From Bordetella parapertussis (GTDB lineage Bacteria; Pseudomonadota; Gammaproteobacteria; Burkholderiales; SG8-41): a stretch of DNA of 60,403 nt. The position numbers were made by a program, and so were the translations under genes. Under the pieces are notes generated by a model. That model ran no database searches. It was not told the origin of the DNA and saw only the letters and a list, made by a program, of their open reading frames with translations. This document shows positions 41,601 to 50,354 of this stretch, one piece after another. The stretch spans positions 1 to 60,403 of the forward strand of contig CAMDLH010000012.1 of assembly GCA_945901405.1 (NCBI GenBank). Reading direction: 5' to 3'. How positions within the stretch are numbered: position 1 is the stretch's first letter; each line of letters starts with the position of its first letter.

Positions 41601-44462
41601 GAATCGCAGTTATCCAAGCGCATTTATGAGCATGGAGAATTTATAGCGGATGAAAACTTTATCCTTTGCGTAGGCTCAATCGAACCCCGCAAAAACCAAA
41701 CTTCTTTAGTCAAGGCTTTTGAAAATTTTTGCGCGGCCAACCCGGGAACGAAATGGCGACTGGTGTTAGCTGGCAACTTGCGCGGGGATGTAGCCGCTGA
41801 AATAAATGCTTCAATAGCGCGTGACTCAAGAATTAGTCACGTTCAGAATCTTTCTGACGAAGCTCTGGACAAACTTTACCGAACTTGCTCGTTCACGGTA
41901 TTTCCGTCAGTCGAGGAAGGCTTCGGCCTGCCTATTATCGAGAGCCTTTGGTATGCGAAGCCTTGCATCTGCGCGAACTTCGGCGCCATGGTGGAAGTTG
42001 CCGTAGACGGTGGCTGTTACTTGATTGACACAAACAAGCTAGGCGACCTAGAAGGTGCTATCGCGCACTTGGCAAAGACTCCCGAGCTTCGGCAAAGGCT
42101 GGCAAAGGAAGCGTCGACTCGTGTCCTAAGTACTTGGGGGAATTACTCGAACAGAGTTATGGAGCTACTGCAAGAAGAAAGCGATCCGCTGCGCGAATTG
42201 GCCTATGTCTTTTATTGGATCGACAATACATGCGTAAATTTGAATAACTCAGGAATCCAACGGGTTGTGCGCCAACTCGCGCGAGCGCTGATTTCGCTGG
42301 GGATAAAATTGATTCCGTTCAAATGGGACGGTTTTGGCAATCGTCCTTATCCGCCGACCATGGAAGAGTTGGTGCATCTTGCCAAGTGGAGTGGACCCTT
42401 GGCAGAAACCTGGACTGAGTGGGTTGACCCGCGACAAGTAGCGGAGAAATCTTGGATATTGATTCCGGAATTAACTCACGGAACGGTGGCCAACGTAAAG
42501 AAGTACGCCGCGGATGTGGGTCTTCGTTGCAGCGCGATTTTTTATGACGCTATTCCATGGAAGATGCGGGACATTTTCCCTGCTGCATTTGGAGAAAATC
42601 ATAGTCGGTATATGGAGGACCTGCTCCAGTTTGACAAGGTTTATCCGATTTCCAATTTCAGTCGCTCTGAACTTGTTGAATTTGCCTTATCTACGCAGAC
42701 GCGAAGTAATAGCCTGGACCACCGCATAGAGGCCTGTGTACTGCCGAGTGAATTTATTGGTGTTAGTCAAGGCACTATAATGGCACCGAAATCAAGCTCG
42801 ACAATAAGAATACTAAGCGTCATCTCAATGGAGCCAAGAAAGAATCCTCTTGGCCTTCTTGCGGCCTTCGCCGAGGCAAGTAATGAAGTGAGATCAAGAA
42901 TCAAGCTGACTTTGGTAGCCCGAAGGATTGAGGCGTTCGCCGACTTGGCCGCGGAAGTCGATAGCAAGATATCCCGATTGGACAATGTGACATGGGAAAG
43001 TGATGTCGACGATACAAGTTTGAAAGCGCTGTATTCCCAAAGCGACTTCACGATATTCCCTTCGTTAGAGGAGGGGTTTGGATTACCCATTTTGGAAAGC
43101 CTATGGTACGCTCGCCCTTGCATTTGTCATAACGAAGGCGCCATGTTGGAGGTTGCAGATGGAGGGGGGTGCGTTAGCATCGATTTAAAAGACAAACGAG
43201 CATTTGTGAATGCAATCGTTCGCCTTGCAGACGACTCTGACTTCCGCGTTGCGTTAGCGACCGCTGCCCTCCAGCGACCAGTCAAACGTTGGTGCGATTA
43301 TGCCCAAGAGCTGGCGAAAAGCATGGCGACGGATCGCAGCGTATCTGTGAAGAAGTCAGCACGCACTGTTTCGGATGAGTTAGGGATGTACCGGGAGTTG
43401 GTGAATTTGGATAAGCGACCATTGCTTTCAATTTGTATCAGTACATTTAATCGTGCTGCGTGGCTTGCCGTCGGGCTTAGAAACCTACAAAATTTGATCC
43501 CCATCCCAACAGATGATATTGAGATTCTTGTTTGCGATAACACTTCAACCGATCACACTGCTGACGTGGTTCAGCCGTACCTGTCAAGACGCGATTTCAA
43601 ATACGTTCGAAATAAAACGAATGTCGGCATGCTGGGTAACCTGCGCGTGACGGCACACCACGCGCGTGGCCGCTATATCTGGATACTTGGGGATGATGAC
43701 CTCGCGCTGCCTGGTAGCGTCGACAAGATTCTGTCAATAATTCGCACCAACCAGGAGCTTGCGCTAATTTATTTGAACTATTCATACACGCGTGAAACCG
43801 ATGCAAGTGCAGTGAAGGATCTGGACAAATTTTTCTCTCAAGCCACGATGCTAATAGAGTCTAGTCAGGATGTTGTTGCGCCGGTTAGAAAGATTGCAGC
43901 CAACAATGAGAATCTGTTTACCGCAATATATTGTCAGGTGTTTCGCCGGGACCACGCCCTGCGAGCCTATTCCCAAGACACTAGCGGTCGGCCATTTTCA
44001 ACGATGCGTACCAGTATTCCCACTACGTACTATGTCCTGAATTTCATGATGGATGAGCCAGCGTATTGGGTGGGCACCCCCCAGCTTGTTGTGAATTTCA
44101 ACGTGTCCTGGAATAATTATGCGGCGCTACAGATATTGGAACGAGTTCCCGAGGCGCAGGACTTGGCTGAACGTATGGGCGCATCGCCCACTGGAATGGA
44201 TCGGTGGCGAGAAAACCTCATCCCAGGTGTGGTGCATTACTTTACTGAAATGTTTGAAAATGATGTGAATTCAAACGCAGAGTTTTTTTCGCCAGTCAGA
44301 GTGGTTGCACGTATGAAACACCTTGCTGCATTCCAAGCGCGCGTGCCTGCTTTGCGGGCAGTATATGAACGAGCGCATCGTGCAGGGCATCCGGCGGCAA
44401 GAATGAGTGCGGTAAAACTTTTTGCTGCGTCTAGTCCAATCATAAGCCAGGAAAGTACGTGA
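38664..44462 (+). CDS. Giant fusion: FkbM methyltransferase, coiled coil, DUF4214-like, GT4, GT4, GT2
   Basis: A 1932-residue protein with no signal peptide. Residues about 1-230 are an FkbM-type methyltransferase (YAQNFEDVMLWRAL; GFYIDIGAQHP; IHWLKIDVEGAED). About 245-510 are Glu/Gln/Ala-rich repeats predicted as coiled coil. Near 585-650 a DUF4214-like segment has GAYYTLLNRPPDPTGR. GT4 domain one spans about 780-1170 (VGSIEPRKNQTSL; VEEGFGLPIIESLWYAKPC). GT4 domain two spans about 1180-1560 (ISMEPRKNPLGLL; LEEGFGLPILESLWYARPC). The two are clearly duplicates. A GT2 domain covers about 1585-1932 (SICISTFNRAAW; acidic GDDD). The ATG at 38664 is preferred to an in-frame TTG at 38649. It probably polymerises the capsule repeat. 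Codon and base composition are more AT-rich than in the first half of the window. Confidence 0.88.
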   Translation: MTESFTSYAQNFEDVMLWRALKHVQHGFYIDIGAQHPLVDSVSLAFYEHGWQGIHVEPTPTFAQLLREARGDETVIQAAVGRNPAIQTFFEIEGTGLSTIDREIAEIHKLAGFKVNEISVPVLTLANIFETCPDREIHWLKIDVEGAEDIVLRSWRPSKARPWIVVVESTFPLTQRQTHSSWEPVLRKYGYAAVYFDGLNRYYVSKAHPELKSAFLVPPNVFDGFSLNGTASATFHKVIEARYKEDVSTIRTEMEAARQLSIAEVERLNLNLVSREGAYSEKVDELRLELEAALRGSVQREREVTAQLLSIQQQAAQDGLVLERESKARELELTQQWQIAHKELARAQQAQIQREQEWAAQLLAVQQQAAQDRAEQERNHTEHERTLQRLHTEREDVFTEKLQHVQLEMRRVEQNLVEHASTLNKEIATLQNEKQALDHNQQLLAQRHHAELKTKVDENQRLTETVAAQEAQFKIETQAERQTSLLLRQSLAEMQKSLEQTHASLTWRLTAPLRAVAQRLWNSDKPAVALNHEAGVSPIFPMAGDLVTDAKSKSIDSHIGQLQTELMVSADIPRPLVPKTSSARTLADLLNLDGEQFIEGAYYTLLNRPPDPTGRMFYLDRLLSGVAKMQILDEISSSTEAQALGVTLSGLQSAIKRHRRARRPFLGLLARTLNGVAGNSAAEKRMRSHEQKSLLLGEQLALRLDQGLLRLHKLIVEQGEQLLAAMPRPLTETGSLAAKVAANVETKKSPTLANGSARSTTSLTEKTSAIVDVDCNVMPVQIGTVYYFVDHTIQCPINTGMQRVVRKLGRYLYESGVSIKFVKWDAGLQALVLVNHNDLNHLSKWHGPELNVESMRSYPQAEHAPVLIDPHKSDGQQWLVVPEVTHVTYHQTPVTLDIITTANRLGLKTAFVYYDAIPLRLTEYKEAAEKHEMYMQHLLLANLIVPISSRSAVELTDFFDIHQMCRTNKPRIETICLPGESQLSKRIYEHGEFIADENFILCVGSIEPRKNQTSLVKAFENFCAANPGTKWRLVLAGNLRGDVAAEINASIARDSRISHVQNLSDEALDKLYRTCSFTVFPSVEEGFGLPIIESLWYAKPCICANFGAMVEVAVDGGCYLIDTNKLGDLEGAIAHLAKTPELRQRLAKEASTRVLSTWGNYSNRVMELLQEESDPLRELAYVFYWIDNTCVNLNNSGIQRVVRQLARALISLGIKLIPFKWDGFGNRPYPPTMEELVHLAKWSGPLAETWTEWVDPRQVAEKSWILIPELTHGTVANVKKYAADVGLRCSAIFYDAIPWKMRDIFPAAFGENHSRYMEDLLQFDKVYPISNFSRSELVEFALSTQTRSNSLDHRIEACVLPSEFIGVSQGTIMAPKSSSTIRILSVISMEPRKNPLGLLAAFAEASNEVRSRIKLTLVARRIEAFADLAAEVDSKISRLDNVTWESDVDDTSLKALYSQSDFTIFPSLEEGFGLPILESLWYARPCICHNEGAMLEVADGGGCVSIDLKDKRAFVNAIVRLADDSDFRVALATAALQRPVKRWCDYAQELAKSMATDRSVSVKKSARTVSDELGMYRELVNLDKRPLLSICISTFNRAAWLAVGLRNLQNLIPIPTDDIEILVCDNTSTDHTADVVQPYLSRRDFKYVRNKTNVGMLGNLRVTAHHARGRYIWILGDDDLALPGSVDKILSIIRTNQELALIYLNYSYTRETDASAVKDLDKFFSQATMLIESSQDVVAPVRKIAANNENLFTAIYCQVFRRDHALRAYSQDTSGRPFSTMRTSIPTTYYVLNFMMDEPAYWVGTPQLVVNFNVSWNNYAALQILERVPEAQDLAERMGASPTGMDRWRENLIPGVVHYFTEMFENDVNSNAEFFSPVRVVARMKHLAAFQARVPALRAVYERAHRAGHPAARMSAVKLFAASSPIISQEST

Positions 44463-44672
44463 CCACGTTATGTGACGTTGGCCTGCGTTTCGTTTCACCC
44501 ACAGATGTCGGAGGATGAAATAGGTGTTAGCTGTTGTGCTGAAACTGTGTATCCACAATGGCTACCCACTTGTGGACGCTCGTCTCGATGTCCGGTCGTT
44601 TCTGGTGGCTGAGTGTCTTAAACGATGGTCAATGCCCTGCGATTGCCTTAGGTAAAAATGGAGTAATAAAAA

Positions 44673-45767
44673 TTGGCTGTCGACTTTTCACAAATGTTTC
44701 ACGACATCCGGACGGAAGAGCTTCGTGCGTCCAAGAGGGTTTCGGGCACGATGGTCAGTATCGGATGCAACAGTCGGTATTATTTCGACTGGATTCACGA
44801 AAACCTTGGGGTGCCGGATAAACATATCGGGCTCGAATACTACATGCCTCGACCAGACGATCTTCCTGCCAATGTGCAGTGGATTGCCAACACGGCGGGC
44901 AATATGGAGGACGTTCAAAGCCGCTCCGTCGATCTGGTTTTCGCGAGTCAGACCATCGAGCATCTATGGGCCGACGAACTGATTGGGTTTATATTGGAAT
45001 GTACCCGGGTACTGATTCCCGGGGGGCGGCTCATACTCGACAGCCCAAATGAGGAGGTCACCCATGCAATACGCTGGAATCATCCTGAACACACCATCGA
45101 ACTGAGACCGGATGACGCCGAAGCGTTGCTGAAGGCAGCAGGTTTTGACATCATAAAGACGGTTGGACATTGGCTATGTCGCGATGGGGGCTCGTTCCTT
45201 GCACTCACCGACACCGAGCAGTTAGATAAGCGTAACAACGGTTCCCGATCACGGCCTCAAGACAGCTTCTCGTGGTGGATCGAGGCGAAGCTGATGCGGC
45301 CCCCGGATTCTGTAAAAGTGGTTCGAATGGTCCGCGAATTCTGGAGCAAATACAGCCATTCCCGCATTTACCGAATGCTTCACACCAACAGCGTTGAAAT
45401 TATCGAGGTAGATGGCGCTCGTTATGCGACGGCGCGGAAGGATTGGGAGGGCTACCTTCTGTACGGACCGTATGCGCCATTACCAAATGGGCGGTGTCTT
45501 GTCGGCGTTGATATAGGTGCCTACGCTTGCCAAACATCGCCAGGCTATTTTGAAATTTTTCACACGATTGGCAATGCGCCGCTCGTATCGGCACTGTTGC
45601 CGCCAATTCATTACGGGGGCATGGTGTGGCTCAGCGTTGATCTTCCTTCTACGACGTTCGGGTGCGAATTTAGAGTTTTCAGCAATGGCGCCGGGCCACT
45701 GCGAGTTAAGATGGATGCGGATGTCATTACTGGGTTATCGAGGAGGACACACGAAATATCCATGTAG
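44673..45767 (+). CDS. SAM-dependent methyltransferase with extra C-terminal domain
   Basis: A 364-residue protein. The N-terminal part is a Methyltransf_11-like domain with MVSIGCNSRYYFDWI (degenerate motif I), DLVFASQTIEHLW and ECTRVLIPGGRLILDSPN. The last 150 or so residues are an additional beta-rich segment that I do not recognise, possibly a glycan-binding domain. A TTG start at 44673 is preferred because GGAG lies 9 bases upstream; an in-frame ATG at 44694 is the alternative. It stands between the giant glycosyltransferase gene and the C-methyltransferase gene and may methylate the glycan. Confidence 0.75.
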   Translation: MAVDFSQMFHDIRTEELRASKRVSGTMVSIGCNSRYYFDWIHENLGVPDKHIGLEYYMPRPDDLPANVQWIANTAGNMEDVQSRSVDLVFASQTIEHLWADELIGFILECTRVLIPGGRLILDSPNEEVTHAIRWNHPEHTIELRPDDAEALLKAAGFDIIKTVGHWLCRDGGSFLALTDTEQLDKRNNGSRSRPQDSFSWWIEAKLMRPPDSVKVVRMVREFWSKYSHSRIYRMLHTNSVEIIEVDGARYATARKDWEGYLLYGPYAPLPNGRCLVGVDIGAYACQTSPGYFEIFHTIGNAPLVSALLPPIHYGGMVWLSVDLPSTTFGCEFRVFSNGAGPLRVKMDADVITGLSRRTHEISM

Positions 45768-45958
45768 GTAGACGTGTTCGCGTTGGCTGGTCAGCGGCTT
45801 TGCAGTTATAGTCTGGGGCTGATCTGTGACGGTAGCCCGCCGCGTGCAAACCCGAAAACCAAAATTTCGAATTTCCAAGTATTTGGGTCGCCCTATACTT
45901 CTTGAATCTACAATCAATCAATTTGCAATCGTCTTCAAATATCAACAAAGAGAATTTT

Positions 45959-47197
45959 ATGACTCCATATCGCGAAATCAAGAACTGTCGTATTTCGGCA
46001 AGCCAGCACTTGGTCTCTGTTCTTAATTTGGGTTATCAAGCGCTGACTGGCGTGTTCCCGCACAATTCAGCGGAGCAGGTAACAGTTGGACCTTTGGAGT
46101 TGGTGTGGTGTCCCGACACCGGCCTTTTGCAATTGCGGCACTCCTACGATGCTGCGGAGATGTATGGAGATAACTACGGTTATCGATCCGGGCTCAATCA
46201 ATCCATGGTGAACCATCTCACGGATAAGGTAGCCTATCTGGAACGCCTTGCGCCGCTTCGTCCCGGCGATATTGTTGTCGACATCGGCAGTAATGATGCG
46301 ACGACGCTGAAGGCCTACCAATCGAACGGAATCAAGCGCATAGGCATCGATCCTACCGGGAAAAAATTTGCCGAATACTATCCAGCGGATATTTCTCTTG
46401 TTCCAGATTTTTTTTCAGCAGATGCCTATCATTCAGTTGAAAGCAAAGCGGCGCGGATCGTGACCTCCATTGCGATGTTTTATGACCTGGAATCGCCGAT
46501 AGAATTCGCAAAACAGATTGAATCCATTCTTGCTGATAACGGCGTCTGGCACTTCGAACAAAGTTATATGCCCTCCATGTTGCGGACCAATTCCTACGAC
46601 ACCATTTGCCATGAACATTTGGAGTACTACTCGCTGGGTGTAGTGAAGACAATTCTTGAAAAATCAGGAATGAGGTTGGTGGATGTCGTGATGAACTCGG
46701 TCAACGGTGGTAGTTTCGCTGTCACCGCCGCCAAAGCGTCAAATAAATCAATCAAGGCAAATGATGCCGTTGTGAATTGGCTTTTAAATCAGGAAGATCG
46801 CATGGGCCTCAATACACCGCGCCCATACCGCGATTTTGAGGAACGGGTATTCCGCCACCGCGATGATCTCAAGCGCTTGATTGGAGCCCTTAACGCGGAT
46901 GGCAAGAAAATACTAGGCTACGGCGCGTCGACCAAAGGCAATGTGATGCTGCAATTCTGCGGGTTGACGTCAAAGGATATTCCGGCTATCGCAGAAGTGA
47001 ATCAGGAAAAATTCGGAAAGGTCACGCCCGGCACGCATATCCCGATCATCTCGGAAGATGAGGCCAAGGCGATGAAACCTGACTATTTTCTGGTTATGCC
47101 TTGGCATTTCAAGGATGGCATTCTGAGGCGCGAGAAGGATTACCTGGCAAGTGGCGGCAAGTTTATTTTTCCCTTTCCTGAAATCGAAATAGTCTAG
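45959..47197 (+). CDS. NovU/TylCIII-like sugar C-methyltransferase family protein
   Basis: A 412-residue protein with three parts: an N-terminal zinc-finger-like region, a central AdoMet domain ([26 protein letters not shown]) and a C-terminal domain with [14 protein letters not shown]. The family methylates C-3 of nucleotide-linked deoxyketosugars. The N-terminal zinc site is usually CxxC...CxxC; here it reads CRIS and CPDT, so half the ligands are lost. The ATG at 45959 has AGAG upstream. It lies before gmd, whose 4-keto product might be its substrate, though binding to the other ketosugar pathway is possible. Confidence 0.8.
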   Translation: MTPYREIKNCRISASQHLVSVLNLGYQALTGVFPHNSAEQVTVGPLELVWCPDTGLLQLRHSYDAAEMYGDNYGYRSGLNQSMVNHLTDKVAYLERLAPLRPGDIVVDIGSNDATTLKAYQSNGIKRIGIDPTGKKFAEYYPADISLVPDFFSADAYHSVESKAARIVTSIAMFYDLESPIEFAKQIESILADNGVWHFEQSYMPSMLRTNSYDTICHEHLEYYSLGVVKTILEKSGMRLVDVVMNSVNGGSFAVTAAKASNKSIKANDAVVNWLLNQEDRMGLNTPRPYRDFEERVFRHRDDLKRLIGALNADGKKILGYGASTKGNVMLQFCGLTSKDIPAIAEVNQEKFGKVTPGTHIPIISEDEAKAMKPDYFLVMPWHFKDGILRREKDYLASGGKFIFPFPEIEIV

Positions 47198-47201
47198 CGA
47201 A

Positions 47202-48236
47202 ATGAAAAAAGCAATTATCACTGGCGTTACAGGCCAAGATGGCGCTTATTTGACCGAATTATTGCTGAATCAAGGCTATGAGGTCTACGGAACATATCGA
47301 CGTACAAGTTCGGTCAACTTTTGGCGGATCGAAGAACTGGGCATAGACAAACATCCCAACTTGCATCTCGTCGAGTATGATTTGACGGATCTCGGTGCGA
47401 GCATTCGGTTGCTCCAAAGCACGCAAGCCACCGAAGTCTATAACCTGGCAGCACAAAGTTTCGTAGCGGTTTCATTTGATCAACCCTCAACGACCGCCCA
47501 GATCACTGGCGTCGGCGCCCTGAATCTGTTGGACGCTATACGCACGGTAAATCGGGAGATTCGCTTCTACCAAGCGAGCACTTCCGAAATGTTTGGCAAA
47601 GTGCAGGCTATACCACAGGTTGAATCTACACCGTTTTATCCACGCAGCCCTTATGGCGTGGCAAAACTGTTTGCCCATTGGACCACGGTTAACTATCGCG
47701 AAAGCTATAACATTTTTGCCAGCAGCGGGATATTGTTCAATCATGAGTCTCCGCTGCGTGGGCGTGAATTTGTGACGCGCAAGATCACCGATAGCATGGC
47801 CAAACTCAGGCTTGGCAAGCTCGATGTACTGGAACTGGGCAATATGGATGCCAAGCGGGATTGGGGTTTTGCGAAGGACTATGTGGACGGAATGTGGCGC
47901 ATGTTGCAAGCAGAAAAGCCGGACACCTATGTGCTGGCGACAAATCGAACGGAGACAGTGCGTGATTTTGTGACCATGGCCGGCAAGGCGGCGGGCTTTG
48001 ATCTGATGTGGGAGGGGGCAGCGGAGAAGGAGGTCGCTATTAGCCGCGCGACCGGTAAGCCTTTAGTGAAGGTCAATCCCAAGTTTTATCGGCCCGCTGA
48101 AGTAGAGCTATTGATTGGCAATCCGGAAAAAGCCAAACGAGAACTTGGCTGGGCGCCAAAAACCACACTTGAGCAGCTTTGTCAGATGATGGTGGAGGCG
48201 GATATTCGCCGCAACGAGCGTGGTTTCTCCTTTTAA
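47202..48236 (+). CDS. gmd: GDP-mannose 4,6-dehydratase
   Basis: A 344-residue extended SDR with [36 protein letters not shown], the Tyr-Lys pair in [12 protein letters not shown] and the [14 protein letters not shown] segment of Gmd. It converts GDP-D-mannose to GDP-4-dehydro-6-deoxy-D-mannose. Starts 4 bases after the methyltransferase stop; the reductase gene follows after 1 base. Its substrate is supplied by the ManC-type enzyme encoded at 54260-55678. Confidence 0.94.
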   Translation: MKKAIITGVTGQDGAYLTELLLNQGYEVYGTYRRTSSVNFWRIEELGIDKHPNLHLVEYDLTDLGASIRLLQSTQATEVYNLAAQSFVAVSFDQPSTTAQITGVGALNLLDAIRTVNREIRFYQASTSEMFGKVQAIPQVESTPFYPRSPYGVAKLFAHWTTVNYRESYNIFASSGILFNHESPLRGREFVTRKITDSMAKLRLGKLDVLELGNMDAKRDWGFAKDYVDGMWRMLQAEKPDTYVLATNRTETVRDFVTMAGKAAGFDLMWEGAAEKEVAISRATGKPLVKVNPKFYRPAEVELLIGNPEKAKRELGWAPKTTLEQLCQMMVEADIRRNERGFSF

Positions 48237-48237
48237 G

Positions 48238-49134
48238 ATGCCTGTTGCGCTGATCACGGGATTGAGCGGTTTTACCGGTAAATACCTGGCAGTGGAATTA
48301 CGCGCTGCCGGCTATTCAGTGGCAGGGTTGGTATTCGGTGAACCGGGTAATTGTAGTGAACAGACTTATGCCTGTGATCTATGTGACATCAAAGCCCTGT
48401 CGGCTGTGATTGAAACTGTCAAGCCGGATGTCGTGGTGCATCTTGCCGGAATTTCCTTCGTCGCGCATGGCAATGTCGATGAAATCTATCGCACCAATGT
48501 GGTTGGCACGCGCAATCTGTTGCAGGCGATACATGACGTTGGGCATTTACCGCGTATTGTATTGCTGGCAAGTAGTGCAAATGTCTATGGGAATGCGGCT
48601 GTCGAGGTAATCGACGAACTGGTTCCGCCAGCGCCAGCAAACGACTATGCAGTCAGTAAGCTAGCGATGGAATACATGGCCCGACTGTGGTTTGATCGCT
48701 TGCCGATTACGATTGTGCGCCCTTTTAACTATACGGGAGTAGGGCAGTCAGAAGCTTTTCTCTTACCTAAGATCGTCAACCATTTTCGTCGCCGAGCCCA
48801 CGAAATCGAGTTGGGTAATTTGGATGTTTTCCGGGATTTTTCGGATGTGCGTTTTGTTGCGCAGTGTTATCGAGCGTTGTTGGAGAGCGAAGGTCAAGGA
48901 CAGATTTTCAATATTTGTTCAGGCGTTGGAACTTCCCTGCAGGAGGTTCTGCATATGATGCACGACATCTCGGGCTATTCTCCGGAAGTTCGAGTAAATC
49001 CGGCTTTCGTGCGTGTCGATGACGTGCGTAGACTGTTGGGGTCTCGCTTCAAGCTGGAGCAGGTGATTGGCCGCGTTGCCGCTATTCCGCTTGAAGATAC
49101 CTTGCGCTGGATGTACGCCGCTCCGCAGTTGTGA
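48238..49134 (+). CDS. rmd: GDP-6-deoxy-D-mannose reductase (GDP-D-rhamnose forming)
   Basis: A 298-residue SDR with ITGLSGFTGKYLAVEL, VVHLAGISFVAHGN, the catalytic NDYAVSKLAMEYMA and VRPFNYTGVGQSEAF. Rmd reduces the Gmd product to GDP-D-rhamnose; a GDP-4-keto-6-deoxymannose reductase giving GDP-talose is an alternative. The ATG at 48238, 1 base after the gmd stop, is chosen over an upstream in-frame start. The 3' end overlaps the next glycosyltransferase gene by 4 bases (GTGA). Confidence 0.88.
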   Translation: MPVALITGLSGFTGKYLAVELRAAGYSVAGLVFGEPGNCSEQTYACDLCDIKALSAVIETVKPDVVVHLAGISFVAHGNVDEIYRTNVVGTRNLLQAIHDVGHLPRIVLLASSANVYGNAAVEVIDELVPPAPANDYAVSKLAMEYMARLWFDRLPITIVRPFNYTGVGQSEAFLLPKIVNHFRRRAHEIELGNLDVFRDFSDVRFVAQCYRALLESEGQGQIFNICSGVGTSLQEVLHMMHDISGYSPEVRVNPAFVRVDDVRRLLGSRFKLEQVIGRVAAIPLEDTLRWMYAAPQL

Positions 49135-50303
49135 AGCTGATCCTTTCGGTAGATGCCATCGTGCCGCCCCTCACTGGTATTGGGCGCTACGCTTTTGAGT
49201 TGGCGTCGAGACTGGCGCAGCATCCAAATATCGAGCTTGTTCGGTTCTATTCCAATAGGCGCTGGGTTCATGACTTGTTAGAGCGCGGGGCCTTGCCATT
49301 AGCGCCGGTTTCACCGCGCAGCTTACTAAGACGCGTTCCAAGCTTTGTTTTTCGAAAAACCGTGCCTCTTATTTTGCGTCGTAAACTCGATGATGTTGCG
49401 GAAAGGCTTGCGGAACGGCAACTACTATGGATGCACCGGGATCATGTTTACCATTCGCCGAATTATTTTTTGCCGCCGGTTAGTGGATATGGTGTTGCGA
49501 CGATACATGATTTGTCGACAATAAAGTACCCGCACACGCATCCGCCAGAACGCCTAAAGCAATTCGAGAAAAACCTCTCGAATACCTTGCGTCGCGCTTC
49601 TTACTTAATCACTGATTCACAAGCAATTCGGCAGGAGGTGATTGAGCATTTTTCGTGGCCACCAGAGAAAATATTTTCAGTCCCGTTGGGTGTCGCACCG
49701 TGCTACAAACCTGGTGTAGATGCGGGTACATTGTCAATTTTGCGCCAATATGAACTGAAGGCAGGAGAATATGCCTTGTGTGTTTCAACGTTGGAGCCAC
49801 GCAAGAATATTGACCTTTTGCTCCGTGCATATCAACAATTGCCGCATAACTTGGTGCAGCGTTATCCGTTAATCTTGGCGGGTAGTAAAGGGTGGTTGAG
49901 TGAATCTCTTATGGACGCAATCACGGACGGGCAGCGAGCGGGGTGGGTACGCTACCTGGGGTATGTGCCGGAGCGCGATTTGCCTGCCATTTTTGCGGGC
50001 ACGCGAGCATTCTTGTTCCCATCAAGTTATGAGGGATTTGGCCTGCCCGTCTTGGAGGCAATGGCCTCGGGTGTTCCCGTCCTGACATCTGATCGTTCTT
50101 GTTTGCCAGAAGTTAGCGGGGGCGCTGCATTGCTCGTCAATCCAGAAGATATGGATGCACTGCGCTTGGGTATTGAAAAAGTACTTGTGGATGATTCCTG
50201 GCGCGATCAAGCGCGCGCGCATGGTCTGGTCGTCGCAACGAATGCTACTTGGGATCGTTGTGTTTCGAGGACGGTCGATGTTTATAAGTTGTGCGCGGCA
50301 TAA
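49131..50303 (+). CDS. GT4 glycosyltransferase
   Basis: A 390-residue GT-B enzyme of the mannosyl/rhamnosyltransferase type: VDAIVPPLTGIGRYAFELA at the N-terminus, YHSPNYFLPP, CVSTLEPRKNIDLLLRAY, and SSYEGFGLPVLEAMASGVPVLTS. Translationally coupled to rmd through a GTGA overlap, so transfer of D-rhamnose is a reasonable inference. Confidence 0.87.
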   Translation: MKLILSVDAIVPPLTGIGRYAFELASRLAQHPNIELVRFYSNRRWVHDLLERGALPLAPVSPRSLLRRVPSFVFRKTVPLILRRKLDDVAERLAERQLLWMHRDHVYHSPNYFLPPVSGYGVATIHDLSTIKYPHTHPPERLKQFEKNLSNTLRRASYLITDSQAIRQEVIEHFSWPPEKIFSVPLGVAPCYKPGVDAGTLSILRQYELKAGEYALCVSTLEPRKNIDLLLRAYQQLPHNLVQRYPLILAGSKGWLSESLMDAITDGQRAGWVRYLGYVPERDLPAIFAGTRAFLFPSSYEGFGLPVLEAMASGVPVLTSDRSCLPEVSGGAALLVNPEDMDALRLGIEKVLVDDSWRDQARAHGLVVATNATWDRCVSRTVDVYKLCAA

Positions 50304-50327
50304 GGCAAACCCTGCGCTTAGAGCTGT

Positions 50328-50354
50328 CCTCCATATACTATGAGGAGGTTTTCT
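50328..50354. terminator. Possible terminator between convergent glycosyltransferase genes
   Basis: Short stem CCTCC (50328-50332) / GGAGG (50344-50348) with an 11-base loop, followed on the plus strand by TTTTCT. It sits where two genes converge, overlapping the 3' end of the minus-strand gene. The stem is only 5 bp. Confidence 0.3.

Noticed and set aside
44463..44672. Short open frames in the gap after the giant glycosyltransferase gene, including about 43 codons ending at 44653
   Set aside because: No ribosome binding site, no recognisable domain, and about 210 bases in total; regarded as intergenic.
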